DNA from: Frigoribacterium sp. CG_9.8
Lineage (GTDB): Bacteria; Actinomycetota; Actinomycetes; Actinomycetales; Microbacteriaceae
Length of the DNA stretch: 64,000 nucleotides
NCBI RefSeq assembly: GCF_015751965.1
Contig: NZ_JADOVH010000001.1
Coordinates: 248,001 to 312,000, forward strand
Direction of reading: 5' to 3'
The translations under genes were made by a program, and so were the position numbers. Shown piece by piece: positions 33,583-43,129 of the stretch. Each line of letters starts with the position of its first letter. Within the stretch, counting starts at the first letter, position 1. Below the pieces are notes generated by a model. It saw only the letters and a program-made list of their open reading frames with translations, searched no databases and was not told where the DNA came from.

Positions 33583-35223
33583 ATGGACTTGCACGGTATC
33601 GGCGTGGGACGTGGAGTTGCCGTTGGCCCGATCCTGAGAATGCCGGATCCCCTTCCTACACCGAGGGACGAGCCGCGTACCAGGGACTCAGCGCACGAGC
33701 TCGCCGTCGTCACTTCAGCCCTCTCGAGCGTTGCTGGCGAGTTGCGTGCCCGCGGTGAGAAGGCCGGCGGCGCGGCACGCTATGTGCTCGAGGCAGCATC
33801 CCTGATGGCGCAGGATCCGACTCTTGTTGACGACGTCGCCGCTCGAATCGAGTCGGGCAAGACCGGTGAGCGAGCGGTGTTCGAGGCATTCGGCGCCTTC
33901 CAGGACATGCTCACCGGCATGGGCGGCCTGATGGCCGAGCGGGCCACTGATCTCGGTGACGTTTCGCAGCGCATCATCGCGTCGCTCCGCGGTGTCGCGG
34001 CGCCCGGCGTGCCCACTTCCGACACGCCATTCATCCTGGTCGCACACGATCTGGCCCCGGCCGACACTGCGCTGCTCGACCTCGATAAGGTGCTTGGACT
34101 CATCACCCGCGACGGCGGACCGACCAGCCACACCGCCATCCTCGCCCGGTCCAAGTCGATTCCCGCGATCGTCGGCGTGACCGGTGCCCTCGATCTAAAA
34201 GCGGGAACCGTCGTCATCGCGGATGCCGCCACCGGCAGCGTGCGCGTCTCGCCCGGCGAGGGTGAGATAGCCGATGCGCGCAAGCGGATTGCGGATCGGG
34301 CTGCCGCGGCATCCGCTCCGATCACCGACGGGATGCTCGCCGACGGCACGAAGGTGCCGCTGCTCGCCAACCTCGGCTCTCCCAAGGATGCCGCTGCTGC
34401 CGTCGCGCTCGGTGCAGAGGGTGTCGGCCTGTTTCGCACCGAGTTCCTATTCCTCGACTCCAGGTCTGCCCCGACCGTTGAGGAACAGCGGGTTCAGTAC
34501 ACCGAGTTGCTCTCGCACTTCCCGGGTAAGAAGGTCGTGGTGCGCGCTCTGGATGCGGGGGCAGATAAACCGCTCAGCTTCCTCAACGACGCCCACGAGG
34601 AGAATCCTGCCCTCGGGCTGCGCGGCCTGCGCGCACTGCGGGCGAGCGAGCCTATTCTGCGCGATCAGCTCACCGCCCTCGCGCTCGCCGATGCCGAGAC
34701 CCACGCCGAGCTCTGGGTGATGGCGCCCATGGTGTCCGACTCCGAGGAGACGGAGTATTTCGTCACGCTCGGTAGGGAGCTCGGGCTGAAGATCGTCGGT
34801 GTAATGGCGGAGGTCCCGTCCCTCGCGGTGCTCGCCGACCAGGTTCTCGAGAGCGCCGACTTCGTGAGCGTCGGCACGAACGACCTCACCCAGTACACGC
34901 TGGCCGCAGACCGGATGCTCGGATCTGTTGCCCATTTCCAGGACCCGTGGCATCCCGCCGTTCTGCGCCTGGTCAAGCTCATCGGGGATGCGGGAGCGGC
35001 GAGTGGCAAACCAGTGGGAATCTGCGGAGAGGCGGCAGCGGATCCCCAACTCGCGGTGGTGCTCGTCGGTCTCGGGGCGACCACGCTCAGTATGACCCCA
35101 GCCGCACTGGCCGACGTTCGCGCAGAGCTCGCCACCGTAACACTCGAACAGGCGCGCGCGCGGGCGGCAGCGGCGCTTGGCGCTCGCACCGCGGCAGGCG
35201 CGCGGGCTGCCGCATTCGCCTGA
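33583..35223 (+). CDS. ptsI: Phosphoenolpyruvate-protein phosphotransferase (PTS Enzyme I)
   Basis: The first component of the sugar phosphotransferase system; it takes phosphate from PEP onto a histidine and passes it to HPr. The 546-residue protein has GVGRGVAVGP at the start, the phosphorylated His183 in GGPTSHTAILARS, and the C-terminal PEP-binding barrel (FRTEFLFLDS, VGTNDLTQYTLAADR, GKPVGICGEAA with the catalytic Cys). An AAAGGA site precedes the ATG. No ptsH is adjacent. A strong terminator follows. Confidence 0.95.
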   Translation: MDLHGIGVGRGVAVGPILRMPDPLPTPRDEPRTRDSAHELAVVTSALSSVAGELRARGEKAGGAARYVLEAASLMAQDPTLVDDVAARIESGKTGERAVFEAFGAFQDMLTGMGGLMAERATDLGDVSQRIIASLRGVAAPGVPTSDTPFILVAHDLAPADTALLDLDKVLGLITRDGGPTSHTAILARSKSIPAIVGVTGALDLKAGTVVIADAATGSVRVSPGEGEIADARKRIADRAAAASAPITDGMLADGTKVPLLANLGSPKDAAAAVALGAEGVGLFRTEFLFLDSRSAPTVEEQRVQYTELLSHFPGKKVVVRALDAGADKPLSFLNDAHEENPALGLRGLRALRASEPILRDQLTALALADAETHAELWVMAPMVSDSEETEYFVTLGRELGLKIVGVMAEVPSLAVLADQVLESADFVSVGTNDLTQYTLAADRMLGSVAHFQDPWHPAVLRLVKLIGDAGAASGKPVGICGEAAADPQLAVVLVGLGATTLSMTPAALADVRAELATVTLEQARARAAAALGARTAAGARAAAFA

Positions 35224-35258
35224 CCGCTAACGACCTCGATCCTTCGCTGGCAATACAC

Positions 35259-35299
35259 AAAAACCGCCGGCCCCCTCAAGTAGGGAGCCGGCGGTTTTT
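35259..35299. terminator. Intrinsic terminator between ptsI and sdhB
   Basis: AAAAACCGCCGGC and GCCGGCGGTTTTT form a 13-bp perfect stem with A- and T-tracts on the two sides. It would therefore stop both convergent transcripts, ptsI from the left and sdhB from the right. Confidence 0.9.
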
Positions 35300-35331
35300 A
35301 GTCCATAAGACTTTGCTTGGTGGCGGTTGGG

Positions 35332-36087
35332 TTACGCCTTACTGCCAAGGATCGCGGCCTTCACTTCGGCAATCGCCTGGGTCACCTGGATGCCGCGGGG
35401 GCAGGCCTCGGTGCAGTTGAAGGTCGTGCGGCAGCGCCACACGCCCTCTTTGTCGTTGAGGATATCGAGGCGGACCTGCGATCCCTCGTCGCGCGAGTCG
35501 AAGATGAAGCGGTGGGCGTTCACGATGGCCGCTGGTCCGAAATACTGGCCGTCCGTCCAAAAAACGGGGCAGCTTGAGGTGCAGGCTGCACAGAGAATGC
35601 ACTTGGTGGTGTCGTCGAAGCGGGCACGCTCTGCCGGGCTCTGCAGACGCTCCTTCTCGGGCTTGGACGATGCCATGAGGAAGGGCTGCACCGCCTTGAA
35701 GCTCTCGAAGAACGGATCCATGTTCACGATCAGGTCTTTTTCGAGCGGAAGACCCTTGATCGCCTCGATGGTGATGGGCTTCGACAGGTCGAGATCCTTC
35801 AGCAACGTCTTGCAGGCCAGACGATTACGACCGTTGATGCGGATCGCATCCGAGCCACAGACGCCGTGTGCGCACGAGCGGCGGAAGGTGAGGGAGGCAT
35901 CCTGCTCCCACTTGATCTTGTGCAGGGCATCGAGTACACGATCGGTACCGCCCATCACCACGTCAAAGCTTTCCCAGCGGGGCTCGAGGTCCACCTCCGG
36001 GTCGAAGCGGCGGATCACCAGGTTCGCTGTAAAGGTAGGGATCTCCTCCGGTACCGATGGGCGGTTTTCCAGGACTGCGTTGCTCAT
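35332..36087 (-). CDS. sdhB: Succinate dehydrogenase iron-sulfur subunit
   Basis: A 251-residue electron-transfer subunit of complex II. Cysteines for the [2Fe-2S] cluster are in RRSCAHGVCGSDAIRINGRNRLAC-type spacing near residues 70-95. Those for the [4Fe-4S] and [3Fe-4S] clusters are in CILCAACTSSCPVFW, WRCRTTFNC and TEACPRGIQV. It passes electrons from SdhA to the membrane subunits. Its start overlaps the sdhA stop by one base. Confidence 0.96.
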   Translation of the reverse strand: MSNAVLENRPSVPEEIPTFTANLVIRRFDPEVDLEPRWESFDVVMGGTDRVLDALHKIKWEQDASLTFRRSCAHGVCGSDAIRINGRNRLACKTLLKDLDLSKPITIEAIKGLPLEKDLIVNMDPFFESFKAVQPFLMASSKPEKERLQSPAERARFDDTTKCILCAACTSSCPVFWTDGQYFGPAAIVNAHRFIFDSRDEGSQVRLDILNDKEGVWRCRTTFNCTEACPRGIQVTQAIAEVKAAILGSKA

Positions 36088-37907
36088 TAGTATTTTCTTT
36101 CCATTGGCGGGTAGTTAGTGATCACAACCGGCTTCCAGCCGATCGAGATGTGTTCCCCGGCATCCGCGGACTCGGGGTCACCGACCAGGTAGGCCATCGT
36201 GTGAACGAGAAAGTTCTTGTCGTCGCGTTCCGGGTAGTCCTCGCGCATGTGACCACCGCGGCTTTCTTTGCGGGAGCGGGCCGAGTAGACGACCACCTCG
36301 GCGAGATCGAGCAGGAAGCCAAGCTCAACCGCCTCGAGAAGGTCGGTGTTGTACCGCTTGCCCTTGTCGCGAAGTGCGATGTTCTTGTAGCGGGCTCGCA
36401 ATGACTCGATGAGCTTCGTCACTTCGGCGAGGGTCTCGTCGGTGCGGAAGATCTGGGCATTGCGGTCCATCGAATCCTGCAGCTCCTTGCGGATGGCCGC
36501 GATGTTTTGCGACCCGTCCCCACTTCGCACTGTGTCGAGGAGCGCCCGCACCCCGGCAGCGGGGTTATCGGGCAGCGGAACGAATTCTGCCGTCTTCACA
36601 TATTCGACGGCGTGCTGGCCGCTGCGCTTTCCGAACACGTTGATGTCGAGGAGCGAATTGGTGCCGAGCCGATTGGAACCGTGCACGCTCACGCAGGCGC
36701 ACTCCCCGGCAGCGTAGAGACCCGGAATGACCTCCGTGTTATTGCGCAGCACCTCCGCCTTCACGTTGGTCGGGATTCCACCCATCGCGTAGTGCGCGGT
36801 CGGAAGCACTGGCACCGGCTCCGTGTAGGGCTCGACACCGAGGTAGGTGCGGGCGAACTCGGTGATGTCCGGCAGCTTCTCATCGATGACCGCTGGCTCG
36901 AGGTGGGTGATGTCGAGGTACAGGTAGTCCTTGTTCGGGCCAGCCCCTCGACCCTCGCGGATCTCCGTCGCCATCGACCGCGACACGATGTCTCGCGGTG
37001 CGAGATCCTTCAGGGTCGGGGTGTAGCGCTCCATAAAGCGCTCACCGGAGGCGTTACGCAGGATCGCACCTTCTCCGCGGGCCGCCTCGGAGAGGAGGAT
37101 GCCGAGGCCGGCGAGGCCGGTGGGGTGAAACTGGTAGAACTCCATGTCCTCGAGCGGAATTCCCTTACGCCAGATGATTCCGACGCCATCCCCGGTGAGG
37201 GTGTGGGCATTCGAGGTGGTCTTATAAATCTTGCCGAATCCACCGGTGGCGAAGATGATCGCCTTGCCTTGGAACACATGCAGATCGCCGGTGGCGAGTT
37301 CGTAGGCGACCACGCCGGAGGGCTGCTCCTGGGTCTTGCCGAAGGCATCGGTGACCTCGGTCATCACGAGGTCGAGCACATAGAACTCGTTGAAGAAGTT
37401 GATTCCGAGCTTGACACAGTTTTGAAACAGTGTCTGCAGGATCATGTGTCCGGTGCGGTCCGCTGCGTAGCAGGATCGACGCACCGGCGCTTTGCCGTGC
37501 TCCCGAGTGTGACCACCGAAGCGGCGCTGGTCGATCTTGCCCTCGGGGGTGCGATTGAACGGCAACCCCATGTTCTCGAGGTCGAGCACGGCGTCGATGG
37601 CTTCCTTTGCGAGGATCTCCGCTGCATCCTGGTCGACGAGGTAGTCGCCACCCTTGACGGTGTCGTAGGTGTGCCACTCCCAGTTGTCTTCCTCGACATT
37701 GGCGAGAGCCGCGGCCATACCGCCCTGCGCGGCGCCTGTGTGGGAGCGGGTGGGGTAAAGCTTGGAGATCACCGCGGTGCTCGCGTGCGGGCCGGCTTCG
37801 ATGGCCGCCCGCATCCCGGCGCCACCGGCGCCCACGATCACGATGTCGAACTGGTGGTGATGCACGCCGTCGATGATCGTCGAGGTGCCTGTTGCGTCAG
37901 TGCCCAT
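36087..37907 (-). CDS. sdhA: Succinate dehydrogenase flavoprotein subunit
   Basis: A 606-residue FAD subunit that oxidises succinate to fumarate. Features: [18 protein letters not shown] Rossmann motif, His56 for covalent FAD attachment in [36 protein letters not shown], the catalytic Arg region [15 protein letters not shown] and [10 protein letters not shown]. The last 14 residues match the usual '[16 protein letters not shown]' SdhA end. Third of four genes in sdhCDAB. Confidence 0.97.
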   Translation of the reverse strand: MGTDATGTSTIIDGVHHHQFDIVIVGAGGAGMRAAIEAGPHASTAVISKLYPTRSHTGAAQGGMAAALANVEEDNWEWHTYDTVKGGDYLVDQDAAEILAKEAIDAVLDLENMGLPFNRTPEGKIDQRRFGGHTREHGKAPVRRSCYAADRTGHMILQTLFQNCVKLGINFFNEFYVLDLVMTEVTDAFGKTQEQPSGVVAYELATGDLHVFQGKAIIFATGGFGKIYKTTSNAHTLTGDGVGIIWRKGIPLEDMEFYQFHPTGLAGLGILLSEAARGEGAILRNASGERFMERYTPTLKDLAPRDIVSRSMATEIREGRGAGPNKDYLYLDITHLEPAVIDEKLPDITEFARTYLGVEPYTEPVPVLPTAHYAMGGIPTNVKAEVLRNNTEVIPGLYAAGECACVSVHGSNRLGTNSLLDINVFGKRSGQHAVEYVKTAEFVPLPDNPAAGVRALLDTVRSGDGSQNIAAIRKELQDSMDRNAQIFRTDETLAEVTKLIESLRARYKNIALRDKGKRYNTDLLEAVELGFLLDLAEVVVYSARSRKESRGGHMREDYPERDDKNFLVHTMAYLVGDPESADAGEHISIGWKPVVITNYPPMERKY

Positions 37908-37920
37908 TAGTTATATCGTC

Positions 37921-38367
37921 CTACCTATTTTTACAGAGTGACGGGAGCAGCTCGGCTGGTGAGCCCGCGGGACATGGATCGAAGGTGTAGATCACCAGGG
38001 TTCCGAGAAGGATCAGCAGTACAGCAGACGCGAGGAGCGCGACGTTGAGAATGCGGCGAACGACCGGGTTCGATGCATAGTCATTCACGATCGTGCGCAT
38101 GCCGTTGGAACCGTGGATCAGAGCGAGCCACAGCAGGAGCGTGTCCCAGATTTGCCAGAAGGGTTGGGATAGCTTGCCACCGACGAAGCCGAAGTCGATG
38201 GCCTTCACCCCGACACCGGCCACGAGATTCACGAAGAGATGCCCGAAGATGAGGACGACAAGTACGACGCCGCTCGCGCGCATGTAGATCCAGCCCCATT
38301 TCTCGAAGTTCACGCGCGATTTCTGCACGGTGCGCGGTGAGCGGGGAGTTTCAATCGTGGCAGTCAT
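37921..38367 (-). CDS. sdhD: Succinate dehydrogenase membrane anchor subunit
   Basis: A 148-residue, three-helix membrane subunit (VVLVVLIFGHLFVNLVAG; TLLLWLALIHGSNGMRTIV; LLASAVLLILLGTLVIY) with histidines suited to heme and quinone contacts. ATG 38367 has a GGAGGGG site and begins two bases after the sdhC stop, so the longer frame to 38433 is rejected. With SdhC it anchors SdhAB and reduces menaquinone. Confidence 0.92.
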   Translation of the reverse strand: MTATIETPRSPRTVQKSRVNFEKWGWIYMRASGVVLVVLIFGHLFVNLVAGVGVKAIDFGFVGGKLSQPFWQIWDTLLLWLALIHGSNGMRTIVNDYASNPVVRRILNVALLASAVLLILLGTLVIYTFDPCPAGSPAELLPSLCKNR

Positions 38368-38369
38368 AA

Positions 38370-38822
38370 TCAAGCCCCTCCGAAGATGTGCATGAGCTGG
38401 CGTGGCAGGAAGCCAGCCATCAGCACCGCCCACACGCCGACAGCAATCCAGAACATGAGCCGCTGGTGCTTGGTGCCCACGCTCCAGAAGTCGATGAGGA
38501 TGATGCGCAGGCCGTTGAGGGCGTGGAACCCGATTGCGGCGACCAAGCCAGCTTCACCGAGCCCCATGATTGGTGTTTTGTACTGGTCGATCACTGCGTT
38601 GTATGCCTCTGGGCTCAATCGCACGAGCGACGTGTCCAGAATGTGCACGAGCAGGAAGAAGAAGATTGCCACGCCGGTAATGCGATGAAGCACCCACGAC
38701 CACATCCCCTCGCGGCCGCGATACAGCGTTCCTCGCGGCATCCGGGGTGCTGAAATTTTGGGGGTGGGGAATTGCTTGTCTGGCAGTGGAGCAGCCAGGG
38801 CTCCCGCCGACTTCTCTGACAC
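38370..38822 (-). CDS. sdhC: Succinate dehydrogenase cytochrome b556 subunit
   Basis: A 150-residue membrane subunit with three helices. The MWSWVLHRITGVAIFFFLLVHI and AAIGFHALNGLRIILIDFW blocks are diagnostic; His100 is a likely heme ligand. The GTG start is preceded by AAGGAGG at good spacing. First gene of sdhCDAB; the promoter should lie in 38830-39050. Confidence 0.94.
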   Translation of the reverse strand: MSEKSAGALAAPLPDKQFPTPKISAPRMPRGTLYRGREGMWSWVLHRITGVAIFFFLLVHILDTSLVRLSPEAYNAVIDQYKTPIMGLGEAGLVAAIGFHALNGLRIILIDFWSVGTKHQRLMFWIAVGVWAVLMAGFLPRQLMHIFGGA

Positions 38823-38960
38823 GAGGTGCCCTCCTTGGCATCGGTCCGCTCCACGTAAGGAGCTGGGAAACGCTGTTGAACTGGCCCAATTCTATTCCCG
38901 GCGATCCTGGGAACTGCGCCATGCGGCCCTCACCGGTGATGAGTTGTGGGGATATTTTCT

Positions 38961-39018
38961 TGCCTGTGCTCCAGCGGGTAGGTGCCTGTGCTTCCGCGGA
39001 TAGGTGCCTGTGCTCTGG
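38961..39018. repeat. Tandem repeat upstream of manC
   Basis: Three copies of a ~20-bp unit containing GGTGCCTGTGCT (TGCCTGTGCTCCAGCGGGTA and two variants), in the divergent gap between sdhC and manC. It ends about 40 bases before the manC start, so it could alter manC promoter spacing. Confidence 0.8.
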
Positions 39019-39056
39019 CTCTAGCCCTCCGCGTCCCGGCCGATAGTCTGGGCGAT

Positions 39057-40178
39057 ATGGCAATCCCTCCGGAACCGCTCGACCATTTCTATAGCGTCAT
39101 CCCTGCGGGTGGGATCGGATCCCGGCTGTGGCCGCTCTCCCGAGCCGACGCGCCGAAGTTCCTTCATGATCTCACCGGGTCCGGCAGCACGCTGCTGCGT
39201 GCCACTTGGGATCGTCTCGCACCGATCTCGGGTGCTGACCGCATCATGGTCGTCACCGGTCGCGCCCACCGCGCGGCCGTGGAAGCGCAGCTGCCCGACC
39301 TCACCGACCCAAACGTGGTGCTGGAGAGCGAGCCGAAGGATTCCTCAGCGGCGATCGGGCTGGCTGCGGCCATACTCGTGAGGCGCGAACCGGATGTCAT
39401 CATCGGCTCGTTCGCCGCCGACCATGTGATTTCCGACCAGCGCGGCTTCCGCAGGGCAGTCATCGAAGCGGTCGCGGTCGCACGCCTCGGGTACATCGCC
39501 ACCATCGGCATCACTCCAACGGATGCCGCGATCGGGTTCGGTTACATCCACTGCGGCTCAGCCCTGGACATTCCAGACGCCCCGCGAGCCGTGAGTGTCG
39601 ACAGTTTTGTCGAGAAGCCCAACCTGGCTACTGCACAGTCATATCTCGCCGACGGCAATTACCTCTGGAACGGCGGCATGTTCATCTCACGCGCCGATGT
39701 GTTGCTTCGTCAACTCGGCGAATCCGAACCAGAGCTGCTCGCCGGGCTGACGGAGCTGGCCGAGGCGTGGGACACACCGCGCCGCGGTGCTGTGGTCGAC
39801 CGGGTCTGGCCGGAGCTCAAGAAGATTGCCATCGACTACACCGTCGCGGAGCCAGCGGCGGCGGCAGGCCGACTCGTTGTGATCCCCGGCGACTTCGACT
39901 GGGATGACATCGGCGATTTTGCCGCGATCGCCAAACTTCACTCGGGAGGCCGCAAGTCTGACCTGGCTATTCTCGGCGAAAACGCGCGAGTTCTTGCGGA
40001 TGCATCGAGCGGCGTGGTGATCAGCCAGACCGGCCGCCTCATCTCTCTCATCGGCGTTACCGACATCGTCGTCGTCGACACACCGGACGCTCTTCTGGTC
40101 ACGACGAGCGCCAACGCGCAGCGGGTGAAGTCTGTCGTCGACGCCCTCAAACTGTCGGGGCGCACCGATGTTCTTTAG
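39057..40178 (+). CDS. manC: Mannose-1-phosphate guanylyltransferase
   Basis: Makes GDP-mannose from mannose 1-phosphate and GTP for cell-envelope glycans. The 373-residue protein has the nucleotidyltransferase signature AGGIGSRLWPLSR, the FAADHVISD active-site block, the FVEKP motif and NGGMFISRADVLL, with FDWDDIGDF near the end. ATG 39057 has a TAGTCT box about 8 bases upstream, suggesting a leaderless message. The open frame to 38982 runs through the tandem repeat and is rejected. Confidence 0.93.
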   Translation: MAIPPEPLDHFYSVIPAGGIGSRLWPLSRADAPKFLHDLTGSGSTLLRATWDRLAPISGADRIMVVTGRAHRAAVEAQLPDLTDPNVVLESEPKDSSAAIGLAAAILVRREPDVIIGSFAADHVISDQRGFRRAVIEAVAVARLGYIATIGITPTDAAIGFGYIHCGSALDIPDAPRAVSVDSFVEKPNLATAQSYLADGNYLWNGGMFISRADVLLRQLGESEPELLAGLTELAEAWDTPRRGAVVDRVWPELKKIAIDYTVAEPAAAAGRLVVIPGDFDWDDIGDFAAIAKLHSGGRKSDLAILGENARVLADASSGVVISQTGRLISLIGVTDIVVVDTPDALLVTTSANAQRVKSVVDALKLSGRTDVL

Positions 40179-40229
40179 GTAATCATTTCTGCAACATTTC
40201 CTGACCATCGCATCTTGATAACCATTGGG

Positions 40230-40247
40230 CATCCGGCGCCCCGGATG
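40230..40247. terminator. Hairpin after manC
   Basis: CATCCGG-CGCC-CCGGATG, a perfect 7-bp stem 50 bases after the manC stop. No clear T-tract follows, so it is only a possible terminator. Confidence 0.4.
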
Positions 40248-40334
40248 GGTGATTCGCTGCCGGAACATTCGGTAACCTGACATCACTATTGCCGTGGCAA
40301 CCGCTGCCGTGGCCGCACCTTCCTGGAGGACATT

Positions 40335-41441
40335 GTGAGAACCACCCCCCGTAAGACCGCTCTCAGCGGCCTTGCCCTGCTCGGCGTAGTCTCCCTACTC
40401 GCCGGCTGCGCAGCAGCACCCAAAGCCGAGACCACCACCGCCGCGAAGTCGAAGTTCCTTGCGTGCATGGTCTCGGATAGCGGTGGATTCGACGACAAGT
40501 CCTTCAATCAGCTCGGCCTCGAAGGCCTGCAGTCGGCAGTCAAGTCGATCGGTGCCTCGTTCAAGAAGGCCGAGTCGAACGCCGACACCGATTACGCCCC
40601 CAACATCGACAGCATGGTCCAGGCCAACTGCAACCTGATCATCACCGTTGGTTTCAACCTCTCCGCCGCCTCGCTGGCAGCGGCCAAGGCGAACCCCACC
40701 GTGCAGTTCGCCATCATCGACGACGCAGCCGATGCCAACTTCGACGGCAAGGTTGACGAGCCAAACATCAAGCCAATCGTGTTCGACACCGCGCAGGCAG
40801 CATTCCTCGCGGGCTATGCCTCGGCGAGCTACAGCAAGACAGGCACCGTCGGAACCTTCGGTGGCATGCAGTTCCCCACCGTCACGATTTTCATGGACGG
40901 CTATGCCGATGGCGTTGCGCAGTTTAATAAGGACAAGGGCAAGAGCGTCAAGGTCGTCGGCTGGGATGTCGCGACCCAGAAGGGGTCATTCACCGGCGGA
41001 TTCGCCGCGAACGACACCGCGAAAAGCACGGCACAGAACCTGATCGACCAGGGTGCGGATGTCATCTTCCCGGTCGGGGGGCCGATCTTCCAGAGTGCGG
41101 GGGCAGCGATCATCGACTCGAAGAAGGACATCGCGCTTCTGGGGGCCGACGCTGACGTGTACAACACCTTCCCGACGTACAGCAAGCTCTACCTCACCTC
41201 GGTGCTCAAGGGCATCGACCCCGCCACGCAGGCAGTGGTCAAGGCGACCGCTAAGCAGGCCAAGGGCACATTCGACAACGTGGCCTACATCGGCAACCTG
41301 AAGAACGACGGAGTGGGAATCGCCCCGTTCCACGACTTCTCGTCCAAGGTCGGTTCTGGGCTCCAGGGCGAAATCGACAAGCTCAAGGCCGACATCATCA
41401 GTGGCAAGCTGACGGTCAAGTCCTACCTCTCCGGTAGCTGA
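40335..41441 (+). CDS. BMP-family nucleoside-binding lipoprotein
   Basis: The substrate-binding part of a nucleoside ABC importer. The N-terminus is a lipoprotein signal (LALLGVVSLLAGC, Cys at about residue 25 is lipidated). The mature protein has the Bmp/PnrA pattern (MVSDSGGFDDKSFNQLGLEGL, NLIITVGFNLSAASLAAAKANP, GADVIFPVGGPIFQSAGAA, KGTFDNVAYIGNLKNDGVGI). The GTG start has GGAGG at good distance. It leads the run with the ATPase, two permeases, cdd and deoA, which supports nucleosides as the cargo. Confidence 0.93.
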   Translation: MRTTPRKTALSGLALLGVVSLLAGCAAAPKAETTTAAKSKFLACMVSDSGGFDDKSFNQLGLEGLQSAVKSIGASFKKAESNADTDYAPNIDSMVQANCNLIITVGFNLSAASLAAAKANPTVQFAIIDDAADANFDGKVDEPNIKPIVFDTAQAAFLAGYASASYSKTGTVGTFGGMQFPTVTIFMDGYADGVAQFNKDKGKSVKVVGWDVATQKGSFTGGFAANDTAKSTAQNLIDQGADVIFPVGGPIFQSAGAAIIDSKKDIALLGADADVYNTFPTYSKLYLTSVLKGIDPATQAVVKATAKQAKGTFDNVAYIGNLKNDGVGIAPFHDFSSKVGSGLQGEIDKLKADIISGKLTVKSYLSGS

Positions 41442-41461
41442 CGCCACCGAGAGGCGAGTGG

Positions 41462-41498
41462 GCGGGGAGGCCAGCGGTGCTGGTCTCCCCGCTCGTCT
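41462..41498 (+). terminator. Attenuator-like hairpin after the binding-protein gene
   Basis: GCGGGGAG-G-CCAG pairs with CTGG-T-CTCCCCGC around a 5-base loop, followed by TCGTCTT. A partial terminator here would give more binding protein than membrane components, a common design for ABC importers. Confidence 0.7.
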
Positions 41499-41499
41499 T

Positions 41500-41555
41500 A
41501 ACCAAAGATCAACCAGAGATCAACCAGAGATCAACCAACGATCAACCAGAGATCG
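41500..41555. repeat. 11-bp tandem repeat AACCAGAGATC
   Basis: Five near-perfect copies directly after the hairpin and ending about 54 bases before the ATPase gene. Confidence 0.88.
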
Positions 41556-41608
41556 GCCGGGCCACCCGGTCGTAAAACCGTGCAACGTTGCCGGATAGAT
41601 TGGGACGC

Positions 41609-43129
41609 ATGAAGCTCGAACTCCGTGGGATCACCAAGCGGTTTGGCGCCCTTGTCGCCAACGATCACATTGATCTCGTCGTCGAACCGGGCGAAATCCA
41701 CTGCCTTCTCGGTGAGAACGGCGCCGGCAAGTCCACCCTGATGAACGTGCTCTACGGCCTGTACCGTGCCGAAGAGGGTGAAATTCTGCTTGATGACGTG
41801 CCGCAACATTTCACCGGGCCGGGTGACGCGATGGCTGCAGGGATTGGCATGGTGCACCAGCATTTCATGCTCATTCCCGTTTTTACGGTGGCAGAGAACG
41901 TGATGCTCGGTCATGAGAAGACGAATTTCGGCGGCCGACTCAACTTGACGGCCGCCCGACAGCAGGTGCGCGAGATCTCGAGTCGGTTCGGCTTCGATAT
42001 CGATCCGGATGCCCTGATCGAAGACCTGCCCGTCGGGGTTCAACAGCGTGTGGAGATCATCAAGGCGCTCTCCCGTGACGCCCAGGTTCTTGTCTTCGAT
42101 GAGCCGACCGCGGTTCTCACCCCGCAGGAGACCGACGAGCTCATGGTGATCATGAGACAGCTCAAAGCGGCCGGTACTTCCATCGTCTTCATTACCCACA
42201 AGCTCCGCGAGGTTCGCGAAGTCGCGGACCGCATCACAGTGATCCGGTTAGGGAAGGTCGTGGGCGAGGCGTCCCCCAGCGCGACGAACACGGAGCTTGC
42301 CTCCCTGATGGTCGGGCGCCCAGTGGAACTCACCGTGCACAAGGACCCGAAGATCGCCGGCGAGGCCGCCCTCGTGATCAGCCACCTGTCGGTGATCGAT
42401 CACCGCGGGCAGCTCGTGGTCAACGACGTGAGCTTCGAGGTGAAGGCGGGGGAGATCCTCGCGATCGCGGGCGTGCAGGGAAACGGTCAGACCGAACTCA
42501 CCGAAGCCATCATGGGACTCCAGCCGCGGGTCACCGGATCCATCGTGCTCGACGGCATCGAATTGCGCCGCGAATCGACCCGGAAGGTACTCGATTCCGG
42601 CGTCGGTTTCGTGCCGGAGGATCGGGGGGAGGACGGACTTATTGCCGGGTTCACCATTGCGGAGAACCTGATGCTCGACCGTGCCGACGGTGCACCATTC
42701 GTCAAAGCCGGTGCCCTGCAGCTCGGCAGCCTGGCTGAGTTCGCCGAGCATAAGATCGTGGAATTCGACATCCGAGCCCAGGGGATCGGCACTCATGCGG
42801 GCAAGCTATCCGGCGGCAATCAACAGAAGGTCGTGCTCGCTCGCGAGCTCAGCCGTGACCTGCGGCTGTTCGTTGCGGCGCAGCCGACGCGGGGGCTGGA
42901 TGTCGGATCGATCGAATTCGTGCACAGTCGTATCGTTGCCACCCGGGATGCGGGCACTCCCGTCATCGTCGTGTCGACCGAGCTCGACGAGGTAGTCGCG
43001 CTCGCTGATCGGATTGCCGTGATGTATCGCGGAGAAATTGTAGGGATCGTGCCAGGGACCACCCCGAGAGACGTGCTCGGCCTGATGATGGCCGGCGAGC
43101 TGCCCGATTCGGCGGAGGCCGCAGCATGA
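41609..43129 (+). CDS. Nucleoside ABC importer ATPase (two ATPase domains)
   Basis: A 506-residue protein of the RbsA/NupA type with two fused ATPase domains. The first has LLGENGAGKST, Q-loop, LPVGVQQRVEIIKAL and VLVFDEPTAVLTP. The second has a degenerate Walker A (VQGNGQTEL) with LSGGNQQKVVLAREL and VAAQPTRGLD, the usual asymmetry of this family. ATG 41609 lies behind a TAGATT element with no ribosome-binding site, so an internal leaderless promoter is possible. It overlaps the first permease by 4 bases. Confidence 0.93.
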   Translation: MKLELRGITKRFGALVANDHIDLVVEPGEIHCLLGENGAGKSTLMNVLYGLYRAEEGEILLDDVPQHFTGPGDAMAAGIGMVHQHFMLIPVFTVAENVMLGHEKTNFGGRLNLTAARQQVREISSRFGFDIDPDALIEDLPVGVQQRVEIIKALSRDAQVLVFDEPTAVLTPQETDELMVIMRQLKAAGTSIVFITHKLREVREVADRITVIRLGKVVGEASPSATNTELASLMVGRPVELTVHKDPKIAGEAALVISHLSVIDHRGQLVVNDVSFEVKAGEILAIAGVQGNGQTELTEAIMGLQPRVTGSIVLDGIELRRESTRKVLDSGVGFVPEDRGEDGLIAGFTIAENLMLDRADGAPFVKAGALQLGSLAEFAEHKIVEFDIRAQGIGTHAGKLSGGNQQKVVLARELSRDLRLFVAAQPTRGLDVGSIEFVHSRIVATRDAGTPVIVVSTELDEVVALADRIAVMYRGEIVGIVPGTTPRDVLGLMMAGELPDSAEAAA

